43,191 nt of DNA, taken from the NCBI GenBank assembly GCA_012032555.1, contig JAAUSR010000042.1:1-43191 (forward strand). The letters run 5' to 3'. Shown here piece by piece: positions 1 through 8,600 of this stretch (position 1 is its first letter; every line of letters begins with the position of its first letter). Source of the stretch: Thioploca sp. GTDB lineage: Bacteria > Pseudomonadota > Gammaproteobacteria > Beggiatoales > Beggiatoaceae. Under the pieces are notes generated by a model. That model searched no databases and was not told where the DNA came from. It was given only the letters and a program-made list of their open reading frames with translations. The position numbers and the translations under genes are program-made.

Positions 1-48
1 GGTTAAAAAAGTTTATTCTATTCAAATGATTAATTACCACCCCCCCAA

Positions 49-71
49 CCCCCTCCTTGGTAAGGAGGGGG
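49..71. repeat. Perfect inverted repeat (REP-like hairpin)
   Basis: CCCCCTCCTT and its exact complement AAGGAGGGGG are separated by GGT, giving a 10-bp stem. No T-run follows on either strand, so it looks more like an interspersed palindromic repeat than a terminator. The nearby stretch at 147-176 (GGGGAAAGGGTTAGGG then TGAGGATCAA) recurs almost unchanged at 29632-29651 beside another CCTCTCC/GGAGAGG hairpin, so this is a repeat family in this genome. It lies just downstream of the GspL-like gene. Confidence 0.6.
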
Positions 72-183
72 AGAATCCGGCTTAACTTAATGGCAGTGAC
101 CCTACCACCCACGGCTTAAATTAAGTGATTTTTGCTCCATCTCCATTGGGGAAAGGGTTAGGGTGAGGATCAACCATTCTAGC

Positions 184-1455
184 TCATTTCTTATTGGGAA
201 AATATTCTAACCAATAAGTCGCTAAATCAAAATCTTTTAATTTAAAATCGATACCAAAGCGCAACTCTTTGCGATTGACTTCTTGAGTGGTACCACGACT
301 TTGATGAACATCGTAAAACTCGGGTTGTTTAGTTAATATTTCAATTAATTTAGTGGGTTCCAAACTATAACCTTCTAATTTGACTACCCCACCTTCAATT
401 TGAAAACTAACAATCCAACTGTCTTTAGGAATGAGTTCATTTAAGATTTGAAGTATTTTTACGACATCTTGATGAGGAAAATTTTTAACTGGCCCAAATG
501 CTTCCTCAAATTGATTGACTTCGGCACGCCATTGATTGACCTTATCAGTGCGTTGTTTCAAGTCCGCTAAACGTTGTTCAAGACGGAGTTGATGAATAAT
601 AGCTACAGAAATACCTAAAATGATACTGAATCCAAGTATCCCAGCCGCTATACCTAACCATTTTCTTTGCCGCTGTTTAGCCGCTTGAAGCGAAGCCAAT
701 ATCGCACTGGGCGGTACTAAAGCATAACCATATGCCGCTATGGGTGGCATAGGTATTTCTTCCCAGTCACTCATATTGGTTTTCCATTCCTGCTCAAGAT
801 GACTCGTGAAACCAGACATCGCTTCTTCTAATTGTTGCTGGAATACCGGTTCATCTCGGTCGATTTTAGGTAAATGTAACCAACGTTGAATAACATGACC
901 TGACCATTCCATATAAGTGATAGTATTGTCATCTTCATCATAGACTTGGCAAGCCACATTGTTTTTGGGTAAAGTCACTACCGGACGAGGTAAGATACAC
1001 GCTAGCAATAAACCGACTTTGTCAAATGCTTGAAATAATTCTTCTGCACGTTTAACGGGAAACCATAAGGCATAAGTCTGTTCCCCGGGTGTTTGAGCTT
1101 GTACCGCTAGTAATAGGGGTTCAGTTACCCCCGGTAACAAGGTTGGTAATTGTAAACTAACTGCATTTTTTATATTTTGCGCATCAATAGCCGGCAATTT
1201 GAGACTAGTCGCCACAAATTCACGACTGGGTAAAGCTAATGCAATGCGTTGTTGAGCGGTCGCTAAAGGCAATAATCGTCGAGCAGCACTAGCTAATTCA
1301 GTGGGGGTGAATTGAAATAGAGATTCATCGTGTTGTGCCACTAAATTTTGGGTATTCGCATGTAATAGCGCATTGTTGTATACAATTAAACAAATATCAC
1401 AGGAAGCCGGTTGTAGTTGACGTTTTTTTATCAGTTTAGGGAATTTAAGTTTCAT
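184..1455 (-). CDS. GspL/PilN-like type II secretion inner-membrane protein
   Basis: A 423-residue protein with the layout of GspL or a PilM-PilN fusion. The N-terminal cytoplasmic part (about 15-265) resembles the actin-like GspL/PilM domain. One hydrophobic helix follows at about 267-290 after a basic stretch (KQRQRK). A short coiled coil (about 290-320) leads to a periplasmic PilN-like domain ending near residue 410. GspL links the GspE ATPase to the inner-membrane platform of type II secretion, and a gspE gene is encoded divergently 0.55 kb away, which supports the assignment. It lies 38 bp downstream of the psiE-like gene on the same strand. No gspM is seen before the window edge. Family assignment rests on layout and PilN-like sequence, so GspL versus a PilMN-type protein is not settled. 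Confidence 0.7.
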   Translation of the reverse strand: MKLKFPKLIKKRQLQPASCDICLIVYNNALLHANTQNLVAQHDESLFQFTPTELASAARRLLPLATAQQRIALALPSREFVATSLKLPAIDAQNIKNAVSLQLPTLLPGVTEPLLLAVQAQTPGEQTYALWFPVKRAEELFQAFDKVGLLLACILPRPVVTLPKNNVACQVYDEDDNTITYMEWSGHVIQRWLHLPKIDRDEPVFQQQLEEAMSGFTSHLEQEWKTNMSDWEEIPMPPIAAYGYALVPPSAILASLQAAKQRQRKWLGIAAGILGFSIILGISVAIIHQLRLEQRLADLKQRTDKVNQWRAEVNQFEEAFGPVKNFPHQDVVKILQILNELIPKDSWIVSFQIEGGVVKLEGYSLEPTKLIEILTKQPEFYDVHQSRGTTQEVNRKELRFGIDFKLKDFDLATYWLEYFPNKK

Positions 1456-1493
1456 CTGCTTGATTTATAATGAATTAGCCATGGTAAAGAAAA

Positions 1494-1901
1494 TTATTCA
1501 TCGAGATGGTCTTGGGGACTATAACGAATAATAAATACCGCAATAACTAAAATAAGAATAGCCGAACTTAAGGTGATAATGGTTATGCCCGGCATTTGTT
1601 TCATGCCAATGGTAATATAACGTGCAATAGCAACAATGGCGATATAAAGAGGGTACCGTATTGGTAATTTGCCACTGGCAAAATAAAGTCCGACCATAGT
1701 TAAAATTTCAAGAAAGATAAATAATAATAGAATATCTTCTAACCGAACTTCAAGTCGCATTAACATCGTGTAAACTTCTTGCCCAACAGCCACGACAGTG
1801 GCTAAGGTGATAATCAACAAACCCAGCCATTCTAAATATTCTAAGATCGTAATGACCCACTGTGTTAATTGGAGTGGGGGAATTCGGTGTTTGGTAGTCA
1901 T
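1494..1901 (-). CDS. PsiE-like membrane protein (phosphate-starvation-inducible E family)
   Basis: A 135-residue protein with four hydrophobic helices and the core typical of PsiE-like proteins: EVRLEDILLLFIFLEILTMV at about 51-70, then YIAIVAIAR. PsiE family members are small integral membrane proteins of unknown biochemical role, named for phosphate-starvation induction in Escherichia coli. No Pho box (TGTCA repeats at 11-bp spacing) is visible upstream, unlike the phoX-like gene at 31.8 kb, so phosphate control is not supported here. It is divergent from gspE (107 bp between starts) and may be co-transcribed with the GspL-like gene. Confidence 0.8.
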   Translation of the reverse strand: MTTKHRIPPLQLTQWVITILEYLEWLGLLIITLATVVAVGQEVYTMLMRLEVRLEDILLLFIFLEILTMVGLYFASGKLPIRYPLYIAIVAIARYITIGMKQMPGITIITLSSAILILVIAVFIIRYSPQDHLDE

Positions 1902-2008
1902 GATTTTAAATCAGCTAGAGAATGAATTATATTATTATAACCAGTCTTCATTGTAAGCGAAGTACCTCAATACACTCAACTTATTAATTAGAACGGGCAC
2001 AATAACCC

Positions 2009-3499
2009 ATGATCAGTCCAACTGAAATCATTCAATTCCCTCTACTACCATTTGCCTTTGCCAAACGTCATGGCGTAATAGTAACCCATATTAACGTCGA
2101 TCAGGCTACGGTTTGTTATCGGCCGGGATTAACCCGTCATACTTTAAGTGAAGTGCGACGTTGTTTGGGAATGCCGATGATTTTACAAGCGATTTCAGTA
2201 GAGCAGTTTGATATTTTGTTGATTACCCATTATGAACAACGCGCTTCCCAGCAATCGATGCAAATGATCGCAGATTTAGATGAAGAACTTGATTTATTTG
2301 AAGTCGCTCAACAATTAGCGGAACCAGAAGATTTGTTAGAGACGGAAGATGATGCGCCGATTATCCGCTTGATTAATGCACTGCTTTCGGAAGCGATTAA
2401 AGAAAATGCTTCAGATATTCATATCGAACCGTTTGAAAGCCGATTAGTCGTTCGTTTTCGGGTGGATGGGGTATTACGGGAAGTTCTCCAACCGCGGCGA
2501 GTATTAGCACCGTTGCTAATTTCTCGTATTAAAGTGATGGCTAAACTCGATATTGCTGAAAAGCGCTTACCGCAAGATGGACGGATTTCCTTACGTGTTG
2601 CCGGTCGAGCAGTTGATATCCGTGTTTCGACTATTCCTTGTGGACATGGTGAAAGGGTGGTGTTACGTCTACTCGATAAACAAACCGGGCGTCTTGATCT
2701 TAACTATCTCGGTATGTCCCCCGATATTCTCAAGCGGTTGCAAGAACAATTGCAAAAACCGCATGGGGTTTTGTTAGTGACGGGTCCCACCGGTTCTGGG
2801 AAAACGACCAGCTTGTATGCCATGTTGAATTACTTAAATGATCGCAGTCGTAACATCATGACCGTTGAAGATCCGATAGAATATTATCTGGATGGAATTG
2901 GACAAACCCAAGTTAATGTTAAAACCAATCTGAGTTTTGCTAAAGGATTACGCGCTATTTTACGCCAAGATCCTGATATCGTGATGGTTGGTGAAATCCG
3001 CGATACTGAAACGGCGCAAATTGCCGTCCAAGCGAGTTTAACCGGGCATTTATTTTTATCGACTTTACATACCAATACCGCGATTGGTGCCGTTACGCGT
3101 CTGCGTGATATGGAGATAGAGCCGTTTCTGATTGCTTCTAGTTTGATAGCGGTAATGTCGCAACGGTTAATGCGCTTACTGTGTTCGCATTGTAAACAAG
3201 CCTATCAGACTAACCAAATAGAACCATTGAACTTACATTTCAATGAACCAATTACTTTATATTCACCTCAAGGTTGTCCCGCCTGTAATCTAATGGGTTA
3301 TCGTCACCGGATTGGTATTTATGAATTAGTTAATATAGACAATGCCCTTCGTACCATGATCCATGATAGCGCCGGACAACACACTTTAGAAGCTTATGCT
3401 CATCAACAAACGGACACGATTCAACAAAATGGCATCAAACGACTTTTAGCTGGAGATACAGCATTAGAAGAATTGTTACGTGTGACTAGAGAAATATAA
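2009..3499 (+). CDS. gspE: Type II secretion ATPase GspE
   Basis: A 496-residue secretion ATPase of the GspE/PilB family. It powers assembly of the pseudopilus from the cytoplasmic face of the inner membrane. Visible features are the Walker A loop GPTGSGKTTS at about 259-268, the Asp box EDPIEYY soon after, Walker B (DPDIVMVGEIRD), the His box (TGHLFLSTLHTN), and a tetracysteine zinc site CxxC...CxxC at about 392-395 and 423-426. Length matches GspE (about 500 residues). PilB proteins are usually longer, with a larger N-terminal domain. No strong ribosome-binding site precedes the ATG. The neighbouring GspL-like gene is its expected partner. The other gsp genes are not in the window. Confidence 0.93.
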   Translation: MISPTEIIQFPLLPFAFAKRHGVIVTHINVDQATVCYRPGLTRHTLSEVRRCLGMPMILQAISVEQFDILLITHYEQRASQQSMQMIADLDEELDLFEVAQQLAEPEDLLETEDDAPIIRLINALLSEAIKENASDIHIEPFESRLVVRFRVDGVLREVLQPRRVLAPLLISRIKVMAKLDIAEKRLPQDGRISLRVAGRAVDIRVSTIPCGHGERVVLRLLDKQTGRLDLNYLGMSPDILKRLQEQLQKPHGVLLVTGPTGSGKTTSLYAMLNYLNDRSRNIMTVEDPIEYYLDGIGQTQVNVKTNLSFAKGLRAILRQDPDIVMVGEIRDTETAQIAVQASLTGHLFLSTLHTNTAIGAVTRLRDMEIEPFLIASSLIAVMSQRLMRLLCSHCKQAYQTNQIEPLNLHFNEPITLYSPQGCPACNLMGYRHRIGIYELVNIDNALRTMIHDSAGQHTLEAYAHQQTDTIQQNGIKRLLAGDTALEELLRVTREI

Positions 3500-3543
3500 G
3501 TTTCATTCCCCCAACCTAACTAAGCTTGTCTCGTTAACTGGTG

Positions 3544-3566
3544 TTGGGTTTCGTTCCTCAACCCAA
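3544..3566. terminator. Hairpin between convergent genes
   Basis: TTGGGTT and AACCCAA flank a 9-nt loop between the 3' ends of gspE and the fused transferase gene. No strong T-run follows on either side, so a bidirectional terminator is only a possibility. The GTTGGGTTTCG wording also matches the interspersed palindromic repeats seen at 21003 and 31608. Confidence 0.35.
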
Positions 3567-3587
3567 TCTATGATTATTTTAATCCAT

Positions 3588-5351
3588 TTAATCTAATTTA
3601 AAAATAGAATATCCCAACTCCATGGCACCAGGATTACAAATATCGGCAATCGCTTGTCGATCATCATCATCCAATATTTCCCGTTTCTGTCGCACCGTGG
3701 AAGGCGTGATCGGCGGAAGAGATAAGAACGGTGCTAGTGGAATCTGGCGAAACAGTTTTCTCAATACCGGAGCGGGTTGTGTCACTAATTCTTCATAGCG
3801 AATAATGATCAATTGATGCGCATGAGTCAGGATGATCTCCGCTAAATAACGCCACAATAATGCCCGTCGCCAAGCCATCGCAGTTGTGGCAGCAATATCG
3901 GCTAGTCGCTGTCGTTGCCAAGGTAATAATAACGGATCGTTAACCTGTCCAAGGGGAAATTCCGTTACCGCCGCGTGTTGGAGATGTGGAAAACTGGTTT
4001 TCCATGAAGCAATCGTATCAAGCGGATGGCGCACGCAAGCTATCATCGGTACTTGGGGTAAAACTTGTTGTAGCTGAGGAATTCTGGAAAGATAAGCTAA
4101 AGTATTTTTAGTTCCCAACAGAAAATCGGGACGACTCACTTGAGGCTGATATAAAGTTCGTTTATCAGTAATCGCTGTATCTTCAATGAGTTGACCATTA
4201 TCCATTTTATTTTCGACCGGTTGACCATCGAGGATATCGCGTCGTAATGCTTGATAAAAAGTGGCGATTGACCAGGGACATAATTCATGAGTTAGTGGCG
4301 CAAATATTTGCGTTGGTTCATTAATCACCACACAATTTGGAATTGTGTGTAATAATCGACATAAATAGCTGGTACCACTGCGTGGAATGCCGGTGATAAT
4401 CATTTCCGGTGAAGCGGGTAACGGGTTTGACCGCTTGAATCGTGGTAGCTTGAAAAATCGTTGCGTCGGTTTAGCTAGCGTATAAGGTTGTAACAATTGC
4501 GCCCAAGGTGGTGAACTGAGTAACAAAGTTTTCAATTGGGGATAAGTGGCGGCCAATTTGACGACCAACTGATTAAGCCGTGACTCCCGCCGAATCACCG
4601 TGGGCCAATGATAATGACACCAAATTGGTAAATGGGTTGAGAGTGGTTTAAGATGTGCTGGATAGTTGAAGCGTTCATCCAAGCAATGGTGCTTTAAATT
4701 TAACTGACTTACGGCAATAGGTAAAGCAATCTGGTCTAACCAAGGACGTTTATTAGTGATAGTGGGTTGCGCATCAATCTGTTGACAGCATTGCTGCCAA
4801 ACTGGCGCCAGATCAATTCCGTTAGAGATAGCAATCACGCCGGCATTAAAATAAGGTAACATCAATTCCCCGGAAACCGTCGCAATGACTCGCCACTGCG
4901 GTAGAGGTAATTGAAATAAATTATAAACCGGTTGCCATAATTGCGCATCACGAGTAAAAGTGGCTAAATCGGCTGGTTTGGCAGCAAACGGTACTCGAAA
5001 AATTTCCGCTAATTCTGGTTGAGTTTCCGGAGAGAATTCACGTAAACATAAGATATCACTGTCCAAAAAAACAATTTTATCAGCGGTGCTCTCAATCCCT
5101 AAGCAAGCGACTTTATTGCCAATCGGATAGTTCAGATCGATTGGATTGGTAATCGGAACTGAACGAACATCTAATGTTTGCATTAACGCCTGAGTTGATG
5201 CGGAAATTTGTCCCCATTGGCTTACTGGTTGGGGAATGGCCGCCACACATTCATAATCACAGCGCAAAAAATGTTTGAGAGAAGCTGCCAGTAACAGGGA
5301 TTTAATTTCCAACTCGCCAGCTTGACAGACAAAAACGAAACTCCATTTCAT
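3588..5351 (-). CDS. Fused glycosyltransferase (GT-A-like) and sulfotransferase
   Basis: A 587-residue two-domain protein. Residues 1-270 look like a GT-A glycosyltransferase: KIVFLDSDIL with the metal-binding DSD at 97-99, and FNAGVIAIS at about 169-176, as in GT8-type enzymes. Residues 315-585 are a sulfotransferase: the 5'-phosphosulfate-binding loop TGIPRSGTSYL (320-330) and the 3'-phosphate site RHPLDTIASW (441-450) are both intact. The protein could add a sugar and then sulfate it, or act on a glycan or lipid; the substrate cannot be read from sequence. No signal peptide, so it is likely cytoplasmic. It stands alone, convergent with gspE and divergent from the large LRR protein. Domain calls are motif-based; the exact GT family is uncertain. 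Confidence 0.75.
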   Translation of the reverse strand: MKWSFVFVCQAGELEIKSLLLAASLKHFLRCDYECVAAIPQPVSQWGQISASTQALMQTLDVRSVPITNPIDLNYPIGNKVACLGIESTADKIVFLDSDILCLREFSPETQPELAEIFRVPFAAKPADLATFTRDAQLWQPVYNLFQLPLPQWRVIATVSGELMLPYFNAGVIAISNGIDLAPVWQQCCQQIDAQPTITNKRPWLDQIALPIAVSQLNLKHHCLDERFNYPAHLKPLSTHLPIWCHYHWPTVIRRESRLNQLVVKLAATYPQLKTLLLSSPPWAQLLQPYTLAKPTQRFFKLPRFKRSNPLPASPEMIITGIPRSGTSYLCRLLHTIPNCVVINEPTQIFAPLTHELCPWSIATFYQALRRDILDGQPVENKMDNGQLIEDTAITDKRTLYQPQVSRPDFLLGTKNTLAYLSRIPQLQQVLPQVPMIACVRHPLDTIASWKTSFPHLQHAAVTEFPLGQVNDPLLLPWQRQRLADIAATTAMAWRRALLWRYLAEIILTHAHQLIIIRYEELVTQPAPVLRKLFRQIPLAPFLSLPPITPSTVRQKREILDDDDRQAIADICNPGAMELGYSIFKLD

Positions 5352-5496
5352 GCGAAAAGATTAGTTCCAAATAGTTCAAGGGATAGTATAAACCGGAGCA
5401 GAAAGAATCATTGGTATAAACGCATTATAAATGTTGATTTTGGTTTTGCACAATCTAACTTGACCACCTATCAATTTTGATACATCTAAGCATCTC

Positions 5497-5598
5497 GTCT
5501 GAATCAGAATTTTCAAAATTAATTAATTGACAGAAGGGGATGATTGCTGGGCAATTTTATTCTGTGAATCCTTCCATCCGGAAAATTCTGCTTCAGAC
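5497..5598. repeat. MITE-like element, copy 1
   Basis: About 102 bp with imperfect terminal inverted repeats: GTCTGAATCAGAATTTTC at the left and the complement of GTCTGAAGCAGAATTTTC at the right. A second, diverged copy with the same internal order (AATTGACAGAA, GATTG.TGG, TTC.GTGAATTCTTC-like) lies at 21097-21193. There is no coding capacity. It occupies the middle of the 342-bp gap between the fused transferase and the LRR protein, so it may carry or separate promoters. Confidence 0.55.
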
Positions 5599-5681
5599 TA
5601 TTAAATAGCAAATCCACAAAAACCAACTATACTTACCTTCAATCGACCTTATTCTCCGAATTCAATTGACCATTTTTTTTC

Positions 5682-5690
5682 AGGAGGAGG
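5682..5690 (+). promoter_or_regulatory. Strong ribosome-binding site of the LRR protein
   Basis: AGGAGGAGG, an extended match to the Shine-Dalgarno consensus, ends 3 bp before the ATG at 5694, with its first AGGAGG about 6 bp upstream. It is preceded by a T8 tract. It fixes the start of the large secreted protein and suggests efficient translation. Confidence 0.75.
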
Positions 5691-5693
5691 AAA

Positions 5694-8600
5694 ATGAACA
5701 GCTACTCATTTTCTCTAGTATTAAAACGAAGTATTTTCGCTATTGCTCTATTCGCTTTATCTCCACTTGGCTGGAGTGCTACTGATTGCGATGCGGTAAC
5801 TGACATTCCCAAGGAAGAATGCCAGGCATTGCTGGATCTTTATAACAGTACTCAGGGTCCAAATTGGGGGAATAAAACTGGTTGGAATGAAACCGATACA
5901 CCTTGCAGTTGGTATGGAATAAAGTGTGACAATGGGCAAGTTTATAGCCTCGAATTGCCCGAAAATAAACTGAGTGGCACCCTTTCCAACTCATTGGAAA
6001 AATTGAGTCTGTTAGACTCTCTCTATCTGTCAGGAAACCAACTCACCGGCCCAATTCCCGAGTCGTTGGGGAATTTGAGTAATTTATATATTCTTGCTCT
6101 GTCAGGAAACCAACTCACCGGCTCAATTCCTAGCTCGTTGGGAAACTTGAGTAACTTAGAGACGCTCGCTTTGCATAGCAACCAACTCACCGGCCCAATT
6201 CCCAAGTCGTTGGGGAACTTGAGTAACTTAGTGGGTTTAAATTTATCGAATAACCAACTCTGTGGTGATATTCCTAATACGATCAGTTCATTACAACTAA
6301 TAGAGGGAGATAACTGTCGTTTAAGCAACAACTATCTCACTGCCACCGATCCCACTCTTATCCAATTTCTTGACGCTAACTGCAAAGGTTGGGAAGACCA
6401 AAATTCCCCACTCGATAGCTGTCCCACCGATTCGCATTACACTCTCACCCTTGAAAAAACCGGCGAAGGCATGATTACCGCCACTGGCATTGACTGTGGT
6501 AGCGATTGCAGTGAAGAATACCCCGCTAACAGCACTCTCACTCTCACCACTCAAGCTGCTCCTAACTTCGAGTTCATTCAGTGGGGAGGTGATTGTGGTG
6601 ACAATTTCGAGCTGGAACTCACGTTACAAATTACTAAGAACCTAAATTGTACCGCCCTCTTTGAAACGCGTTCCTTTCCAGAACATACTATCACACTCAA
6701 TAAAACGGGTAGCGGCAATGGTACTCTTAGTCTCACCGTCAACAACCAAACGACTACTTGCCAACCCAACTGCACTCAAACTGTTGCTCATCAAAGCCAA
6801 ATTACGCTACAAGCGATTCCAGATTCAATTTCTAGTTTTGTAGGATTTTTTGGTCAAGGGTGTGGTAGTTCATTGTTTTTAACTGAAGATCGCGTTTGCG
6901 AAGCGCGTTTTGAGCCATTACCTTATTATACCTTAACGATTACCAAATCCGGTCAAGGCAGTGGTCGCGTTACTAGTGATGTGGGGCAATTAGATTGCGG
7001 TGATCGCTGTATTCGTTCTTACCTCAGTGGTACAACAGTGACTTTAACTGCTATTCCCGACCCCGGTTCCACCTTTCTCGCCTGGAATCAGGATTGTAGC
7101 GGTGCAACGACTAAAGCTAGCATTAGCCTTTACGATAAGAAGACTTGCACCGCTGAATTTGGCATTGCTGGAACGCCACAACTGACTTTGGATCAATCAC
7201 TCATTGATTTTGTTCAAACTAACAAACTCGCCAAACATACGTTAACTATCACCAATACCGGCAAAGGTGGTTTACGCATAGAGAGTTTAGAACTGGCGGA
7301 TACATCGATTTTTCAAATTAATAAAGATAATTGCGCTAACAATGTGTTGATTCCAGCAGGCAGTTGTACTGTAACCCTGCAATTTCAACCACCGGCCGCT
7401 ACCATCGCTGCTTACCAAACCCAATTGCAAATTAGCTCTAACGATCCGCAATCACCTACCACAGTAGATTTACAAGGCCAAAGTTGTAGCCCTAACGCTA
7501 TTGCGCATCGATCGCTTACGGCTAACCCTTACCGATTGGACTTCGGTGTTGAGGTAGTTGGCAATCGTCTTAGTCGTCAGCAACGCTTTGACATGTGGAC
7601 CACCGGTTGTACTTCCCTGGATCTGGATACACTAACCCTGAAAGGTCGTCATGCGGAGGAATTTAGTATTCTGGATAAGCAATGTTATTATGGTCATTGG
7701 CAAGAACAGGCGCATGCTTCGTGTTTGTTCACGGTTGAATTTCACCCAACCTCAGCCGGAATCAAGGAAGTTCGACCGGTTATCACTTACACTGATCCCG
7801 ACGTACCCATGCCGACCTACTACTGGAGCGCCCAAGCGGTTAGTGAAGGCGAACCTCAATTGGAATTATCAGAAGCTGAACACGATTTTGGAACCCTCAC
7901 CATTGGTAAAGCTATCCCGAGTTGGACGCTCACTTTGACCAATCGGGGCACAACGAATCTGATATTCACTCGCATTCAACTCGATTCTACTGAATTTAAA
8001 GTTTATGATAGCTACTGCACCTTCCTCGTTCCCCAACAAAGTTGTTCTCTCCTGGTACAATTAACACCAATGACTTTGGGAGATAAATCGGCGCAACTGA
8101 GTCTGACTTACCATGAAACCACTGTTCAAGTACCACTAACGGCTAATATCACCGGTCCCGCTGATTGTTCGCCAGAAAAAATAACAATAGAGACCTCTGG
8201 TCAATCTCCTTGGTGGGAAGATCCTACCGCTTGGCAACGTCTCCAACCTGGAGCGGAACTGCCCGGTACCGCTGATGTCGTTCACATCAAATCGGCTCAC
8301 GCCATCGTAGGGCTACCCCTAATTCAAGTTAAAGCATTGTGTATCGATGACAATGCGGTTCTACTCAGTCGGGATAATCAAGGTAGTGCCTTAGAAATCC
8401 AAGCGACAGATTACTTTCAAAACCAAGGTTATGTTTTAGGATTAGATGGTGCCGATAGTGATACTGAAACGTGCACCACTGACTGCGCTAAACCAGGTGC
8501 TAGTATTATCATCAAAGTTGGTAGTCAGTTACAACGCCAGGATAAAATGGGCGATTGGTGGTGGTATGGTGACGGTGGACCAATAGTGAATCTTGGTCAA

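Noticed and set aside
49-71. Rho-independent terminator for the GspL-like gene
   Set aside because: The stem is perfect, but no T-run follows on the minus strand; better explained as an interspersed repeat.
1902-2008. Pho box ahead of the PsiE-like gene
   Set aside because: No TGTCA/TGACA repeats at 11-bp steps were found in the 107-bp divergent region.
6023-6262. 72-bp repeats as a possible CRISPR or VNTR locus
   Set aside because: They are in frame and encode leucine-rich repeats within a long gene.
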